A stretch of DNA of 64,000 bases from Nitrospira_D sp019636945 (GCF_047338595.1 NZ_JBLFBO010000009.1:70178-134177), one strand, 5' to 3'. Positions 18,132-26,492 are shown, numbered from the stretch's first letter. Numbers and translations: made by a program. The notes: generated by a model not told the origin, from the sequence alone.

Positions 18132-19025
18132 ATGCCCCCCGTTGACAGAACCAATTCATCTGGTCATTGTTACCCCGACACCATGTCGCGTCGTCACGGT
18201 GCTCCTCATATCCCATCCCGCTCTCAGCGTTCGACCCATCCCCTGATGCGCGTCGCTCGTGGAAGCTGGTCTGTACTGACCGTATGTCTGCGTGCCATCC
18301 GAAAGGCTCCACCGACCATTCAAGTATGGAGCACGGTGGCCATTCTGATCACGGCGGCCCTCACCATCAACTGGATCTATCACGCCTACTACAAGCCGAC
18401 GGAACTGTTCTTTCCAGTGGAGCCGGCCTTTCACAAGAGCCCCCGTGAAACCTGGGCGGAGTACGGAGCGCTGTTCAAAGTCCATTCGACAACCATCATC
18501 ACACCCGAGCTGCTGGCAGCACTCGCACAAGCTGAAGGCTCCGGCAATCCCGTCGCCCGAACCTATTGGAAATGGCGCTTTACCGCGCAGAATCCGTTGG
18601 ATTGGTATCGACCGGCCTCATCGGCCGTCGGGATGTTTCAGATCACCGACGGCACGTTTCAAGAAGCGAAACGGTATTGTATCCATAACCATGTCGTCGT
18701 CGAAGATGGGCCCTGGAACAATTTCAATTCCTGTTGGTTCAACAGTCTGTATAGCCGAGTCATTCCTGGACATGCCATGGAGATGACCTCCGCACTGCTC
18801 GACCGATACGTCACTCGGTTAGTCGGTGATCGAGGGGCCACGTTCGAACAGAAACAGGAGCTGGCCGCCGTCATTCATCTCTGCGGCGCCGGAACCGGCC
18901 GCAATTACGTCATACATAACTATCGCCTGACGCCGCACCAGCACTGTGGCGCCCACGACCTTCGAAGCTACCTGGTAAAGATTGCCACCTTGAAACAGCA
19001 ATTCGCGTTGCTCAAGGAACAGTGA
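18132..19025 (+). CDS. membrane-anchored lytic transglycosylase (SLT-like)
   Basis: About 297 residues from the ATG at 18132; other starts (TTG 18090, ATG 18183 or 18246) are possible because none has a good ribosome site. One membrane segment (VWSTVAILITAALTINWIYHAYY) precedes a periplasmic domain. That domain has the SLT arrangement: LLAALAQAEGSGNP with the candidate catalytic Glu, then SAVGMFQITDGTFQEAKRYC, then AAVIHLCGAGTGRNYV. Family knowledge: these enzymes cleave the MurNAc-GlcNAc bond of peptidoglycan, forming an anhydro end. Four cysteines in the domain may form disulfides. The gene ends at a 7-bp-period repeat array. Confidence 0.8.
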   Translation: MPPVDRTNSSGHCYPDTMSRRHGAPHIPSRSQRSTHPLMRVARGSWSVLTVCLRAIRKAPPTIQVWSTVAILITAALTINWIYHAYYKPTELFFPVEPAFHKSPRETWAEYGALFKVHSTTIITPELLAALAQAEGSGNPVARTYWKWRFTAQNPLDWYRPASSAVGMFQITDGTFQEAKRYCIHNHVVVEDGPWNNFNSCWFNSLYSRVIPGHAMEMTSALLDRYVTRLVGDRGATFEQKQELAAVIHLCGAGTGRNYVIHNYRLTPHQHCGAHDLRSYLVKIATLKQQFALLKEQ

Positions 19026-19027
19026 GG

Positions 19028-19085
19028 CCGAATGCTGAGGTCGGAGTGCTCAGTGCTGAGTGTTGAGTACTGAGTCCGAGCGAGC
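19028..19085. repeat. degenerate 7-bp tandem array (GAGTGCT type)
   Basis: Starts 3 bp after the transglycosylase stop. Successive 7-mers read GAATGCT, GAGGTCG, GAGTGCT, CAGTGCT, GAGTGTT, GAGTACT, GAGTCCG, AGCGAGC. The unit length is constant while bases 5-7 drift. It belongs to the same family as the arrays in lhr and the intergenic palindromes. Confidence 0.8.
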
Positions 19086-19107
19086 GATGTACAAGCCCAC
19101 GGAAGAA

Positions 19108-19977
19108 TCAGCAGGGGTTGACCGAAGCCAGCGCGATCAACGAAGACTCCATGTCCATTAGAATTTGTGTCCGGCTTGGCTCCGCCGTCAAGTACCCGAT
19201 GAAACTATGCCCACCGGAATAGGCAGGAGACACGAGGAGAGGACTGATCCCCCAATTCGTGTTGGCCGGTAACGTACCGGGCAGAATAAGGCGAATTCCG
19301 CTGATTAAGATATCAGTTCTCGACGTGCGATAGAGTCCGCTGCCTTGCACCGCATCAGCCGGTGTGGCAACCCCCACAATCTTCAGGGCACCCAACGGCG
19401 GCTTCTGCACCTGACCATACACCTCGTCATATGAGGCATTACTGTAGAGATTCCCTTGAGAGTGTGGAACGATGAGCACGCGACGGCAGGATGGGGAAGC
19501 AATCTGCTCCCGATAGGCACTGGCATGGCGCTGAATAGTTTCCTGATCAATTTGATCCGCGTTGTTGACCGAACGTTGCAACACCTGTGCAATCACCCCC
19601 GATGTCGCAAGACCCGCACCTTCCAACCCTTGCCAAAAGGTCGTCGACGTCAACCCGAGCCGTTGTTGGCCTGCTTCGAGAAAATCTTTGACGGCCCCGG
19701 ATGTTGGATTGATGTTCAGAAAGAACAGATGACACATCGCTTGGACGGCCGGCGCCATTGTCGGAAGCATGCTCAGAAACTCCAGCTCCAGTTTCCCGCC
19801 GTTCAACCTCGCTTCATCGCGCGTCGTCGTGACTCCATTAACAAAGTAGATCGCCGTACGAGGGGCTGCCGCATTGTGGCAAGCCGATTGAGCAGGCACC
19901 TGTGCGCCCGCCTCAGGAAGCCAAGCGACTCCAAGGAGCACGCTGAGCGAGAGTACAAGATACCTGTTGGTACTCAT
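19108..19977 (-). CDS. secreted lipase/hydrolase-like protein
   Basis: A 289-residue exported protein; signal peptide YLVLSLSVLLGVAWLPEAGA. The segment VLIVPHSQGNLYSNASYDEV (about residues 163-182) looks like the nucleophile elbow of an alpha/beta hydrolase, with HSQGN in place of GHSxG. The early AIYFVNGVTTTRDEA could supply the oxyanion loop, and GGHSFIGYL near the C-terminus offers a His. The substrate is not predictable. The ATG at 19977 overlaps the upstream lipoprotein stop as ATGA, indicating translational coupling; ATGs at 19986 and 19998 are alternatives. Confidence 0.6.
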   Translation of the reverse strand: MSTNRYLVLSLSVLLGVAWLPEAGAQVPAQSACHNAAAPRTAIYFVNGVTTTRDEARLNGGKLELEFLSMLPTMAPAVQAMCHLFFLNINPTSGAVKDFLEAGQQRLGLTSTTFWQGLEGAGLATSGVIAQVLQRSVNNADQIDQETIQRHASAYREQIASPSCRRVLIVPHSQGNLYSNASYDEVYGQVQKPPLGALKIVGVATPADAVQGSGLYRTSRTDILISGIRLILPGTLPANTNWGISPLLVSPAYSGGHSFIGYLTAEPSRTQILMDMESSLIALASVNPC

Positions 19978-20498
19978 GACTGACATGCCGTCACCCATTG
20001 GTCTGCCGGCAGCAAAGTGATATTCGCGGTCTTCACCTGATCGTCGGCTTTCAGATAGGCCTCCGAACGGCTCGGCGTGTTTAACAGTTGCGCGCGAATG
20101 TCGACAAAAATCGTATGGAACTCATCAGGTCGCCTCGCCATCAGACATTCCAGCGCGCGAAATCGTTCCGTCGCATGAGTCAGGGACAGGGTGTGACTGT
20201 CCGCATCAACCAGTGATACTTGCACGGCCTTCGCGTACTGCCGTACCGCCTTGTTGAGATCCGCGTTGACCTGACCGGCATAGGTCGTATCGACATACCG
20301 ATCGACATCATCACGCACGCCATTCGCATCGGCATCCACCCCAGCGATACTCTCCGTCTGGTTCGGAGATGTGGATGTCGAGTTCTCTGCGCTGCAGGAC
20401 AGCAACAGGCCACTCACCACACCCGTTATTATCAAGAGACCGACGGTGTCGACGCACCATCGGCACAGCAAGGTTCCAGCATGAACACGGCCTGTCAT
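19974..20498 (-). CDS. putative lipoprotein with a calcium-loop-like motif
   Basis: A 174-residue protein with a hydrophobic leader and a lipobox-like VVSGLLLSCS (Cys near residue 35). Just after the anchor lies DADANGVRDDVDRYVD, a Dx[DN]xNG-type acidic loop like those of EF-hand and thrombospondin-type-3 calcium sites. The rest is helical, with no family I recognise. It is coupled by a 4-bp overlap to the hydrolase-like gene downstream, so a joint periplasmic or surface role is plausible. Confidence 0.6.
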   Translation of the reverse strand: MTGRVHAGTLLCRWCVDTVGLLIITGVVSGLLLSCSAENSTSTSPNQTESIAGVDADANGVRDDVDRYVDTTYAGQVNADLNKAVRQYAKAVQVSLVDADSHTLSLTHATERFRALECLMARRPDEFHTIFVDIRAQLLNTPSRSEAYLKADDQVKTANITLLPADQWVTACQS

Positions 20499-20588
20499 GC
20501 GATGACTCTACCGAGCGTTTGATGCAAAAGGCAACTCTCGCACGGGACGCATGGGTTCATGGTATGGTGGGTTTTCGACCGTACCGTG

Positions 20589-21902
20589 ATGGATGACCGC
20601 ACCGCTATAGAACCAGACAGGCCTCGCGCTCTTCGCAGAACGGTCTTTGCCGGTGCCATCGGCAATGTGCTTGAATGGTATGACTTCGCGCTCTTTGGAT
20701 ACTTCGCGCCCGTCTTGTCCGTCCTGTTTTTCCCGGCGTCAGATCCGTCCTTGTCGTTGATCGCCACATTCAGTGTATTCGCCGTCGGCTTTCTGGCAAG
20801 GCCGCTGGGTGCACTCAGCTTCGGCTACTGGGGAGATACACGAGGACGCCGGTGGGCACTCTCTTGGTCCGTCATCCTCATGGCAATTCCAACCTGCCTT
20901 CTCGGCCTCCTGCCGACCTATGCACAGATCGGGCTGCTTGCACCAATTGCGCTGACCGTCTTGCGGTTTATTCAAGGCTTCTCAGTCGGCGGAGAATTTA
21001 CGGGATCGGTTACGTTTCTGATCGAACATGCCGCGCCGAACCAGAGAGGCTATGTCGGCAGTTGGGCCGGCTTCAGCGCCCAAATCGGCGCCCTGTCGGG
21101 GTCCGGCATCGGTGCCGTGGCCAGCGCAAGTTTCTCGCAGGAGACGCTGCATGATTGGGGCTGGCGCATTCCATTCTTGGCAGGGAGCGTCATCGCACTG
21201 GTCGGTTGGTATCTCCGCCGACATCTTCCTGAATCGCCTGCCTTTGAACAACTCCAACAGAGCGGCGTCGTCTCATCGACGCCCATTCATGACTTCGCAT
21301 GTCAGAACCGGACACCGCTGCTCCAAGTGATCGGGTTGGTGTTGCTGCATGGCGTGGGGTTCTATATCTTTTTTGTCTATCTCCCCACCTACGTGACGAA
21401 GGTGAGCGATCTCCCGATGACAACGGCCTTAACCATCAACACGGTCTGCATGGCCGTCATGGCGATGCTAATCCCGATCATGGGCAAGTTGGCCGATCGA
21501 GTCGGGCCACGACGGGTGCTCGCTGCCGGTGCGCTGGGTCTCGCGCTCGGTACAGTCCCGTTTTTCTCCTGGTTCAGCAGTGGAGATGTGGTATCGGTGG
21601 CCCTGGCGCAATTGGCCGTGACCGTCTTCGTCGCCGCTTACATGGGCCCCTTCTTTGCCATTGTCGCGCTACTCTTTCCGGTTGCTCACCGATATACTGG
21701 GCTTTCTATCTCGTACAATATGGCTTCGGCACTGTTTGGTGGAACAGCCCCATTGGTCGCGACCATGGTTTTTGAACGGAGCGGAAGCCCCCTTGCACCA
21801 GGATGGTATGTCAGTGCATGCGCGGTCATCTCATTGCTGGTCCTCATAACGATTCGTGGCGAAGGGCAAGAGCCAGCTGCGCTTCACGCCAGCCCCCGTT
21901 GA
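20589..21902 (+). CDS. MFS transporter, metabolite:H+ symporter (ProP-like)
   Basis: A 437-residue, 12-helix transporter of the MHS branch of the major facilitator superfamily. The N-terminal signature GNVLEWYDFALFGYFAPVL, the loop 2-3 motif GYWGDTRGRRWAL, and the RFIQGFSVGGEFTGS segment in helix 4 are typical of ProP, KgtP and ShiA relatives, which import betaine, 2-oxoglutarate or shikimate. The substrate cannot be told from sequence. The ATG at 20589 is chosen because residues before it are not conserved-looking. It overlaps no gene, but the P450 start follows only 49 bp after its stop. Confidence 0.88.
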   Translation: MDDRTAIEPDRPRALRRTVFAGAIGNVLEWYDFALFGYFAPVLSVLFFPASDPSLSLIATFSVFAVGFLARPLGALSFGYWGDTRGRRWALSWSVILMAIPTCLLGLLPTYAQIGLLAPIALTVLRFIQGFSVGGEFTGSVTFLIEHAAPNQRGYVGSWAGFSAQIGALSGSGIGAVASASFSQETLHDWGWRIPFLAGSVIALVGWYLRRHLPESPAFEQLQQSGVVSSTPIHDFACQNRTPLLQVIGLVLLHGVGFYIFFVYLPTYVTKVSDLPMTTALTINTVCMAVMAMLIPIMGKLADRVGPRRVLAAGALGLALGTVPFFSWFSSGDVVSVALAQLAVTVFVAAYMGPFFAIVALLFPVAHRYTGLSISYNMASALFGGTAPLVATMVFERSGSPLAPGWYVSACAVISLLVLITIRGEGQEPAALHASPR

Positions 21903-21951
21903 CAGTCGTTCTCCTCCATGCTGTAGTCCCACTGAGTACGAGCCATCACCC

Positions 21952-23367
21952 ATGACCGACCAACACACACCAACATCGCACCTTCCCGGACCACCGGTCT
22001 CTCGCTGGTGGGGCTGCTTTGCCGAGCTTCGACGGGATACCCTCGAATTCCTATTGCAATGCCAAGTCTATGGCGACGTCGTCAAGCTCCCCATGGGACT
22101 GGTCGTTGAACTGCTCCTGCAACAGCCCGATGCCGCCATGTATCTCTTGAATCATCCGGCGGACGTGAAACATGTCTTGGTGACGAATCAAGACAATTAT
22201 CGGAAGTGTCCAGTTCCTCCAGTCGAATCACGGATCTTCGGGCAGGGTGTCCTGCACACGGAAGGCGACACCCATCACGCTCAACGGCGGCTGTTTCTCC
22301 CGTTTTTTCACGGAGGCCACGTCACGGCCTACAGCAGACTCATCACCGATACAGCACAAGCCCGAGTGGCCCAGTGGCACGATGGCATGACGATCGACAT
22401 TGGACAGGACATGGCCTATCTCACCCTCTCGGTCATCTGGCGTCTCCTCTTTGGACAAGATGTGCAGTCGGATACCGGCCTGATTCGTGACTCCATTTCA
22501 GCAGGCCAGCGACTCATCAAGCTTCAGTATGATTCACTCCTGGCCAGTCTGATCCCACTCTGGATTCCCATTCCCCGGCATCGCCGGTTCACCCGTGGCT
22601 TCAACGTAATTGAGAACACCCTTATTCAATTGATTCGTGATCGGCGACGCAGTGCTGAGCACCGAGATGATGTGCTCTCGCTCTTACTGGCCGCGAAGGA
22701 TAACCGTGGTCACCCACTGAGCGAGAGAGAGATTCGTGATGAGCTCATGACATTCTTGCTCGCCGGTCATGAAACCACCGCCAATGCGCTCACATGGACA
22801 TGGCTTCTTCTGTCCCAGAATCAATCAGTTTGGGAACGATTGGTCGGCGAGTTGAAGAACGTGCTCGGCGACCGCCCTCCCGACGCGGCCGACCTGCCTC
22901 ACCTTCCCTACTTGAAGATGATCTGGAACGAGTCGCTTCGCCTCTATCCTCCCGCATGGAGCTTGCACACTCGTCTGGCAGAGAGGGAAGATCGACTTCC
23001 ATCCGGAGCGATCCTTCCTCCCGGTTCGTGGGCTTTCATCAGCCCCTGGAATCTTCACCGCAATCCACGCTGGTTTCCTGAGCCTGCTCGATTTGACCCG
23101 GAACGGTTTTCTGACGAAGCGACCAGAACCCGTCCGGCCTATGCCTACATTCCCTTCGGCGCTGGTGGACGCCGCTGCCTGGGCGAATCATTCGCGGAAC
23201 TCGAAGGCCTGTTGATCCTGGCAACGATCGCGTCGACTGTCCGGCTCGGCCTCGTCGATAAACAGGCGATTCACCCAGAGCCTGGGATGACTCTCCACCC
23301 CAGAACTCCGATAGAGATGACTGTCCAGCGAGTCGATCTCCGGAAGTCGCATCCCGTTGTCGCATAG
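21952..23367 (+). CDS. cytochrome P450
   Basis: A 471-residue soluble monooxygenase. The oxygen-binding I-helix motif is LLAGHETTANALTW (about residues 264-277), the K-helix ExxR is ESLR, and the heme-thiolate loop is PFGAGGRRCLGE with the axial Cys near residue 408. The proline-rich start LPGPPVSRWWG is typical of the class. P450s insert one oxygen atom using electrons from a ferredoxin or reductase; no redox partner gene is adjacent. The ATG at 21952 removes a 32-codon extension that would overlap the transporter gene. Probably co-transcribed with the MHS transporter. Confidence 0.93.
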   Translation: MTDQHTPTSHLPGPPVSRWWGCFAELRRDTLEFLLQCQVYGDVVKLPMGLVVELLLQQPDAAMYLLNHPADVKHVLVTNQDNYRKCPVPPVESRIFGQGVLHTEGDTHHAQRRLFLPFFHGGHVTAYSRLITDTAQARVAQWHDGMTIDIGQDMAYLTLSVIWRLLFGQDVQSDTGLIRDSISAGQRLIKLQYDSLLASLIPLWIPIPRHRRFTRGFNVIENTLIQLIRDRRRSAEHRDDVLSLLLAAKDNRGHPLSEREIRDELMTFLLAGHETTANALTWTWLLLSQNQSVWERLVGELKNVLGDRPPDAADLPHLPYLKMIWNESLRLYPPAWSLHTRLAEREDRLPSGAILPPGSWAFISPWNLHRNPRWFPEPARFDPERFSDEATRTRPAYAYIPFGAGGRRCLGESFAELEGLLILATIASTVRLGLVDKQAIHPEPGMTLHPRTPIEMTVQRVDLRKSHPVVA

Positions 23368-23459
23368 CTCGCCGTTCTCCAACAGCTACCCTTCTGCTCA
23401 TTGATGTGGTAGAACTCGCATCTGCGCCTGGACGACGTTTGACTAACCGGCCATCCTCG

Positions 23460-24653
23460 ATGGACAACAGAACATTGGCTCTACCTGGTATCCTCCTGAC
23501 ACTCTTCGGTCTTCTTCTCTCGGGATGCCTCTCTCCTGTTACCCTGACTCGAGCCGTCATTGCCTACGACGACGCCATCACCAAATCCCAATCCAAGCAG
23601 CTGCTCGTCAATATCGCCAGAGCACAGCACCATGAACCGATTCACTTCACCGGCGTCTCCAATGTGGCGGCGACGTTCGATTTTCGATTTACCGCCGGTG
23701 CCACGCCGGCTTTGACCGGTGATGCAAGCCGAACGATCTTGCCCGTCATCGGTGGGAGTGTGGCTGAAAACCCGACTATCAGTATCGCCCCCATTGAGGG
23801 CGAAGAGTTTACCCAGCGCCTGCTGACCCCATTCCAGGAGGACAAACTGACCTTACTTCTTCGGCAAGGGATCGATATCGACCTCCTCCTTCGGTTAATG
23901 GCCAAGGAAGTCCGAATGAGCCATGGAGACGGAGCAGTCGCATATCGGAACAATCCATCGGATAAGGCCGGTTACGAGACGTTCAGACGGGTGGTTCTCC
24001 ATCTCTCAGCGATTCAAGACCACAATAGTCTCTATGTCGAGCCCATCAACGTCGAACGAAGTTGGACGATTCCCGCAGAATCGGTCACCGCAGAAGGCTT
24101 CAAAGCGCTCGAACAGGAATACCAAGTGTCTTATCATGCCAAGGACAAAACGTTCACGTTGCGCAAACAAGTTGAAGGCGGGACGCTCATAACGAATTAC
24201 GACCCGAATCTCCTTTCTCGGGACGAGCGGGCCCGTTTGCAACATGAGAATGAGCAAGGGCTCCCACACGATGTGACGTTTGATATTCGCCCTGGGCATT
24301 ACGGCGGCGACTGGCCCCTGAAAGGAGACTTTCGGTTGCGCAGTTTCAACGCGATACTGAATTTTCTCGGGCTTTCCATCGCGGAAGAGCGGGAATACCA
24401 TGTCGAAAAGGACAATCGTACGCCAGAGGTCGCTGAAAATCCCGTGAACACAATGGACCTGATTGTATCGTCGTCAGCTCCGTCTGAACTCGACCTCGTG
24501 ATGAAATCGCATGGAAGCTACTATGCGGTGACTACAATCGGCCCACAGGCTCGCTGGAACCGCGAAGCCTTTAAGCTCTTGTCACAGCTCTTTCAGATGA
24601 CCGTTACAGAGGTCCCGCGAGCCGGCGTGCCGAGCATTACAATCGCGAAGTAA
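23460..24653 (+). CDS. hypothetical lipoprotein
   Basis: About 397 residues from the ATG at 23460. The leader LLTLFGLLLSGCLSP contains a lipobox with Cys near residue 24, so it is likely anchored to a membrane as a lipoprotein. The mature part starts with TRAVIAYDDAITKSQSKQLLVNIARAQH, a block seen in many uncharacterised outer-membrane lipoproteins. It continues as a mixed alpha/beta domain with no motif I can name. It lies 92 bp behind the P450 gene, possibly in the same transcript. Confidence 0.65.
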   Translation: MDNRTLALPGILLTLFGLLLSGCLSPVTLTRAVIAYDDAITKSQSKQLLVNIARAQHHEPIHFTGVSNVAATFDFRFTAGATPALTGDASRTILPVIGGSVAENPTISIAPIEGEEFTQRLLTPFQEDKLTLLLRQGIDIDLLLRLMAKEVRMSHGDGAVAYRNNPSDKAGYETFRRVVLHLSAIQDHNSLYVEPINVERSWTIPAESVTAEGFKALEQEYQVSYHAKDKTFTLRKQVEGGTLITNYDPNLLSRDERARLQHENEQGLPHDVTFDIRPGHYGGDWPLKGDFRLRSFNAILNFLGLSIAEEREYHVEKDNRTPEVAENPVNTMDLIVSSSAPSELDLVMKSHGSYYAVTTIGPQARWNREAFKLLSQLFQMTVTEVPRAGVPSITIAK

Positions 24654-24703
24654 TGCCGAGTGTCCTGCCGGCTATATCGGTTATAAAGGAAGGTTGAACT
24701 CGG

Positions 24704-25024
24704 TTATACGTCGACACGATCGATTTGGCGTATCGGAGGCCGCCGACCGACAAGATAGATAATCCCTGGGAAGAGCATGGTCGTGCCCGGGAAAATAATC
24801 CGATTTCCCCACCAAGGTAGTTCCCACCCGGGAAACTTCATCCTCAGAAGTCCCAAGGCATAGGTGAGCGCTACCGACGCGAGGATTCCATAGACATAGG
24901 CAGGCACCAGCGTCGTGGAATGATCTTCGCTTCGCTGTCGTATCGCGGCAGTCACGCCCTTGAAAAGAAGATACATGGAAAGGATGAGACAGGCAGTCCC
25001 GTAATACGCGGCATATTCTTGCAT
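24704..25024 (-). CDS. small four-helix membrane protein
   Basis: A 106-residue hydrophobic protein from the ATG at 25024, preceded by AGGAACAGGGTT. It has about three to four predicted membrane spans (YYGTACLILSMYLLFKGV, VYGILASVALTYALGLL, MLFPGIIYLVG) and a basic tail RRPPIRQIDRV. No family recognised. The open frame extends upstream to 25330, but that part runs antisense to the PII-like gene and is not credible. Its promoter region overlaps the 5' side of that divergent gene. Confidence 0.55.
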   Translation of the reverse strand: MQEYAAYYGTACLILSMYLLFKGVTAAIRQRSEDHSTTLVPAYVYGILASVALTYALGLLRMKFPGWELPWWGNRIIFPGTTMLFPGIIYLVGRRPPIRQIDRVDV

Positions 25025-25234
25025 AACCCTGTTCCTGGTTGATTCCCGCACGAAGCTGTTGAGCAGATGTTTATAGCTTATCGCCTCTGTACTTGTCGAG
25101 CCAACCCTCCAGCTTGAATGTCCGCCAGGCTTGCCATCGTGTTGCGAGCATCCTCCCTTGAGCTTGTAATTGTTCTTGGCGCTATTGATAATACACCGAG
25201 AGTCGGCACCGACCAGAACAAGGGAGCGTCGCGC

Positions 25235-25540
25235 ATGGAAATGTTGGTCATCGTGTTTCGTGAATCGCTCGTTGAACAGGTACATGCCATCTTGAAGGAA
25301 TATGAGGTCACTTCGTACAGCGAGCTGCACAACGTCACAGGAAAAGGAGAGACCGGACTAACCAGCCAGTTCTTTCTCGCTCCCTCAACGAACCGGATGA
25401 TTCTTGTCGCGGTTCCCGACCAATCGGCCCACCGTCTCATCGACGGGTTCAAGCGGTTCCGCCTCGGACAAGAAGCATCCACAGGTGACCTCATGTTCCC
25501 ACTCCACGTCTTCGTCTTACCCTGCGAACAAGTGGTGTAA
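25235..25540 (+). CDS. PII-like regulatory protein
   Basis: A 101-residue protein with the small ferredoxin-like fold pattern of the PII superfamily: MEMLVIVFRESLVEQVHAIL (beta1-alphaA), EVTSYSELHNVTGKGETG in place of the T-loop, and RMILVAVPDQSAHRLIDGF (beta3-alphaB). The T-loop is much shorter than in GlnB, and no uridylylation Tyr is evident. PII-like proteins bind nucleotides or metals and regulate a neighbouring membrane protein. The divergent membrane protein at 24704-25024 is a candidate partner by position only. GGGAG precedes the ATG. Confidence 0.65.
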   Translation: MEMLVIVFRESLVEQVHAILKEYEVTSYSELHNVTGKGETGLTSQFFLAPSTNRMILVAVPDQSAHRLIDGFKRFRLGQEASTGDLMFPLHVFVLPCEQVV

Positions 25541-25604
25541 CGCGTCCTGATGTCGTCCAACGTCACCGCAAGAAAACAATTTCGAGATCTTCGGCCACAA
25601 GAAA

Positions 25605-25643
25605 CACAAGGCCTCCAGAAGCTGTACTTCCGGAGGCCTTGTG
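25605..25643. terminator. strong bidirectional hairpin terminator
   Basis: A perfect 12-bp stem, CACAAGGCCTCC (25605-25616) and GGAGGCCTTGTG (25632-25643), between the convergent PII-like gene and the Lys/Met-rich coiled-coil gene. There are no long T-runs, but its place between convergent stops argues for transcription termination on both strands. Confidence 0.65.
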
Positions 25644-25683
25644 AGAGACCCTGTGGTAACAGAATTGCGTTGAACCTGTTCGT

Positions 25684-26052
25684 CTAGTACGCGCTTGGCT
25701 CCAATGATTCGACGGCTTCCTCAGCCTGCTTCTTGGCCTTGGATCTCTTCGCCTTCGCCGCTTTCTTCATCTCCTTTCTCTCGGCCTTCAACGCATCTCG
25801 TTTCCCCTTCATCTCTGATCTCATCTGTTCCCGTTTGGCCTTTATCTCGCCCCTCATCTGCTCTTTTTTCGACTTGAGACTCTCTTTCATCTGATCATGC
25901 TCGCCTTTCATCTCACCTTTGGCTTCGCTGGCCATGGAGCCCATTTCACCCTTCAATTCAGAGCCGAGATTTGTCAGCTCATCTGCCATGGCCACAGAAC
26001 CAGACCCAGCGATCACTGCGGACAGGACCACAGAAATCATAATGATGCGCAT
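25684..26052 (-). CDS. exported Lys/Glu/Met-rich coiled-coil protein
   Basis: A 122-residue protein: signal peptide (MRIIMISVVLSAVIAGSGSVAMA), then almost pure charged helix. It is built of degenerate repeats such as GEMKGEHDQMKES, EQMRGEIKAKR, EQMRSEMKGKR and KEMKKAAKAKR, with no Cys. It should form a long coiled coil or extended helix in the periplasm. A related protein with the same GSMA-E-KGEMK block lies at 41516-41833. The family is not one I can name; metal or membrane binding are guesses only. An AGGAGG site precedes the ATG and a strong hairpin follows the gene. Confidence 0.75.
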   Translation of the reverse strand: MRIIMISVVLSAVIAGSGSVAMADELTNLGSELKGEMGSMASEAKGEMKGEHDQMKESLKSKKEQMRGEIKAKREQMRSEMKGKRDALKAERKEMKKAAKAKRSKAKKQAEEAVESLEPSAY

Positions 26053-26112
26053 GAAAACCCTCCTCCAATAGATCGGTTATCCCAACAGGACCGGAACCAG
26101 AAGCCGGCACCC

Positions 26113-26166
26113 AGTCTAGGGCTACCGTGAGACAAGATTTCTCGCAACTGATTTTGTAGTTTTTGA
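26113..26166 (-). promoter_or_regulatory. upstream element shared with the 22-residue membrane peptide gene
   Basis: This 54-bp block aligns without gaps to 26439-26492 at about 37 of 54 positions. The strongest parts are GTCTA-GG--TA-CGTGAGA and GCAA on the plus strand. On the transcribed minus strand both copies hold TTGC followed 17-18 bp later by TA-CC-TAGAC. Each lies about 60 bp upstream of its start codon, so it is probably a shared promoter or operator. Confidence 0.5.
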
Positions 26167-26222
26167 CGCGCTCGTGCTACAGGAAAGACAGCAGAACCAG
26201 ATTATGGAGAGACCATAATGAC

Positions 26223-26257
26223 CACGGCCTCCAGCAGGTTATCCCCTGGAGGCCGTG
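26223..26257 (-). terminator. hairpin terminator of the small membrane peptide gene
   Basis: A perfect 12-bp stem, CACGGCCTCCAG (26223-26234) and CTGGAGGCCGTG (26246-26257), with the 11-bp loop CAGGTTATCCC. It is about 54 bp behind the stop of the 22-residue ORF and separates it from the coiled-coil gene. Its loop motif GGTTATCC recurs in the hairpin at 41452-41488. Confidence 0.6.
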
Positions 26258-26310
26258 CAAGAGCATGCCTTCACTGAAGCGCGCTCGCTGCTGTCACATG
26301 GAAAGGCGCG

Positions 26311-26379
26311 CTACGGCCTGATCTGCCACAGCAAATACACCAACCCGACCACCAATGCCGACACCACGACGAGATGCAT
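26311..26379 (-). CDS. 22-residue single-span membrane peptide
   Basis: ATG at 26379 and TAG at 26311-26313 encode a peptide beginning MHLVVVSALVVGLVYLLWQI and ending RP. This is one uninterrupted hydrophobic span with a positively charged end. AAAAGGGAGG lies 7 bp before the ATG, an excellent ribosome site. Upstream is the regulatory block shared with the neighbouring coiled-coil gene, and downstream a strong hairpin. This promoter-RBS-ORF-terminator arrangement argues for a real small-protein gene. No function can be assigned. Confidence 0.6.
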   Translation of the reverse strand: MHLVVVSALVVGLVYLLWQIRP

Positions 26380-26438
26380 GAACGGCCTCCCTTTTACTGA
26401 ACTCTTGTGATATGTGCGACGCTGGGAACCAGCGCTTG

Positions 26439-26492
26439 GTCTACGGGTATCGTGAGATTGGTTTTCAGGCAATGTATTTCAAAATTTTGGAC
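26439..26492 (-). promoter_or_regulatory. upstream element of the 22-residue membrane peptide gene
   Basis: Second copy of the 54-bp block at 26113-26166 (about 37 of 54 identical positions). On the minus strand it holds TTGCCTGAAAACC and, about 17 bp on, TACCCGTAGAC. It lies 60 bp upstream of the ATG at 26379. Confidence 0.5.

Noticed and set aside
24..20000. Insertion sequence or integrase genes
   Set aside because: No transposase or integrase motif was found anywhere in the window. The half-tRNA alone is not proof of an integrated element.
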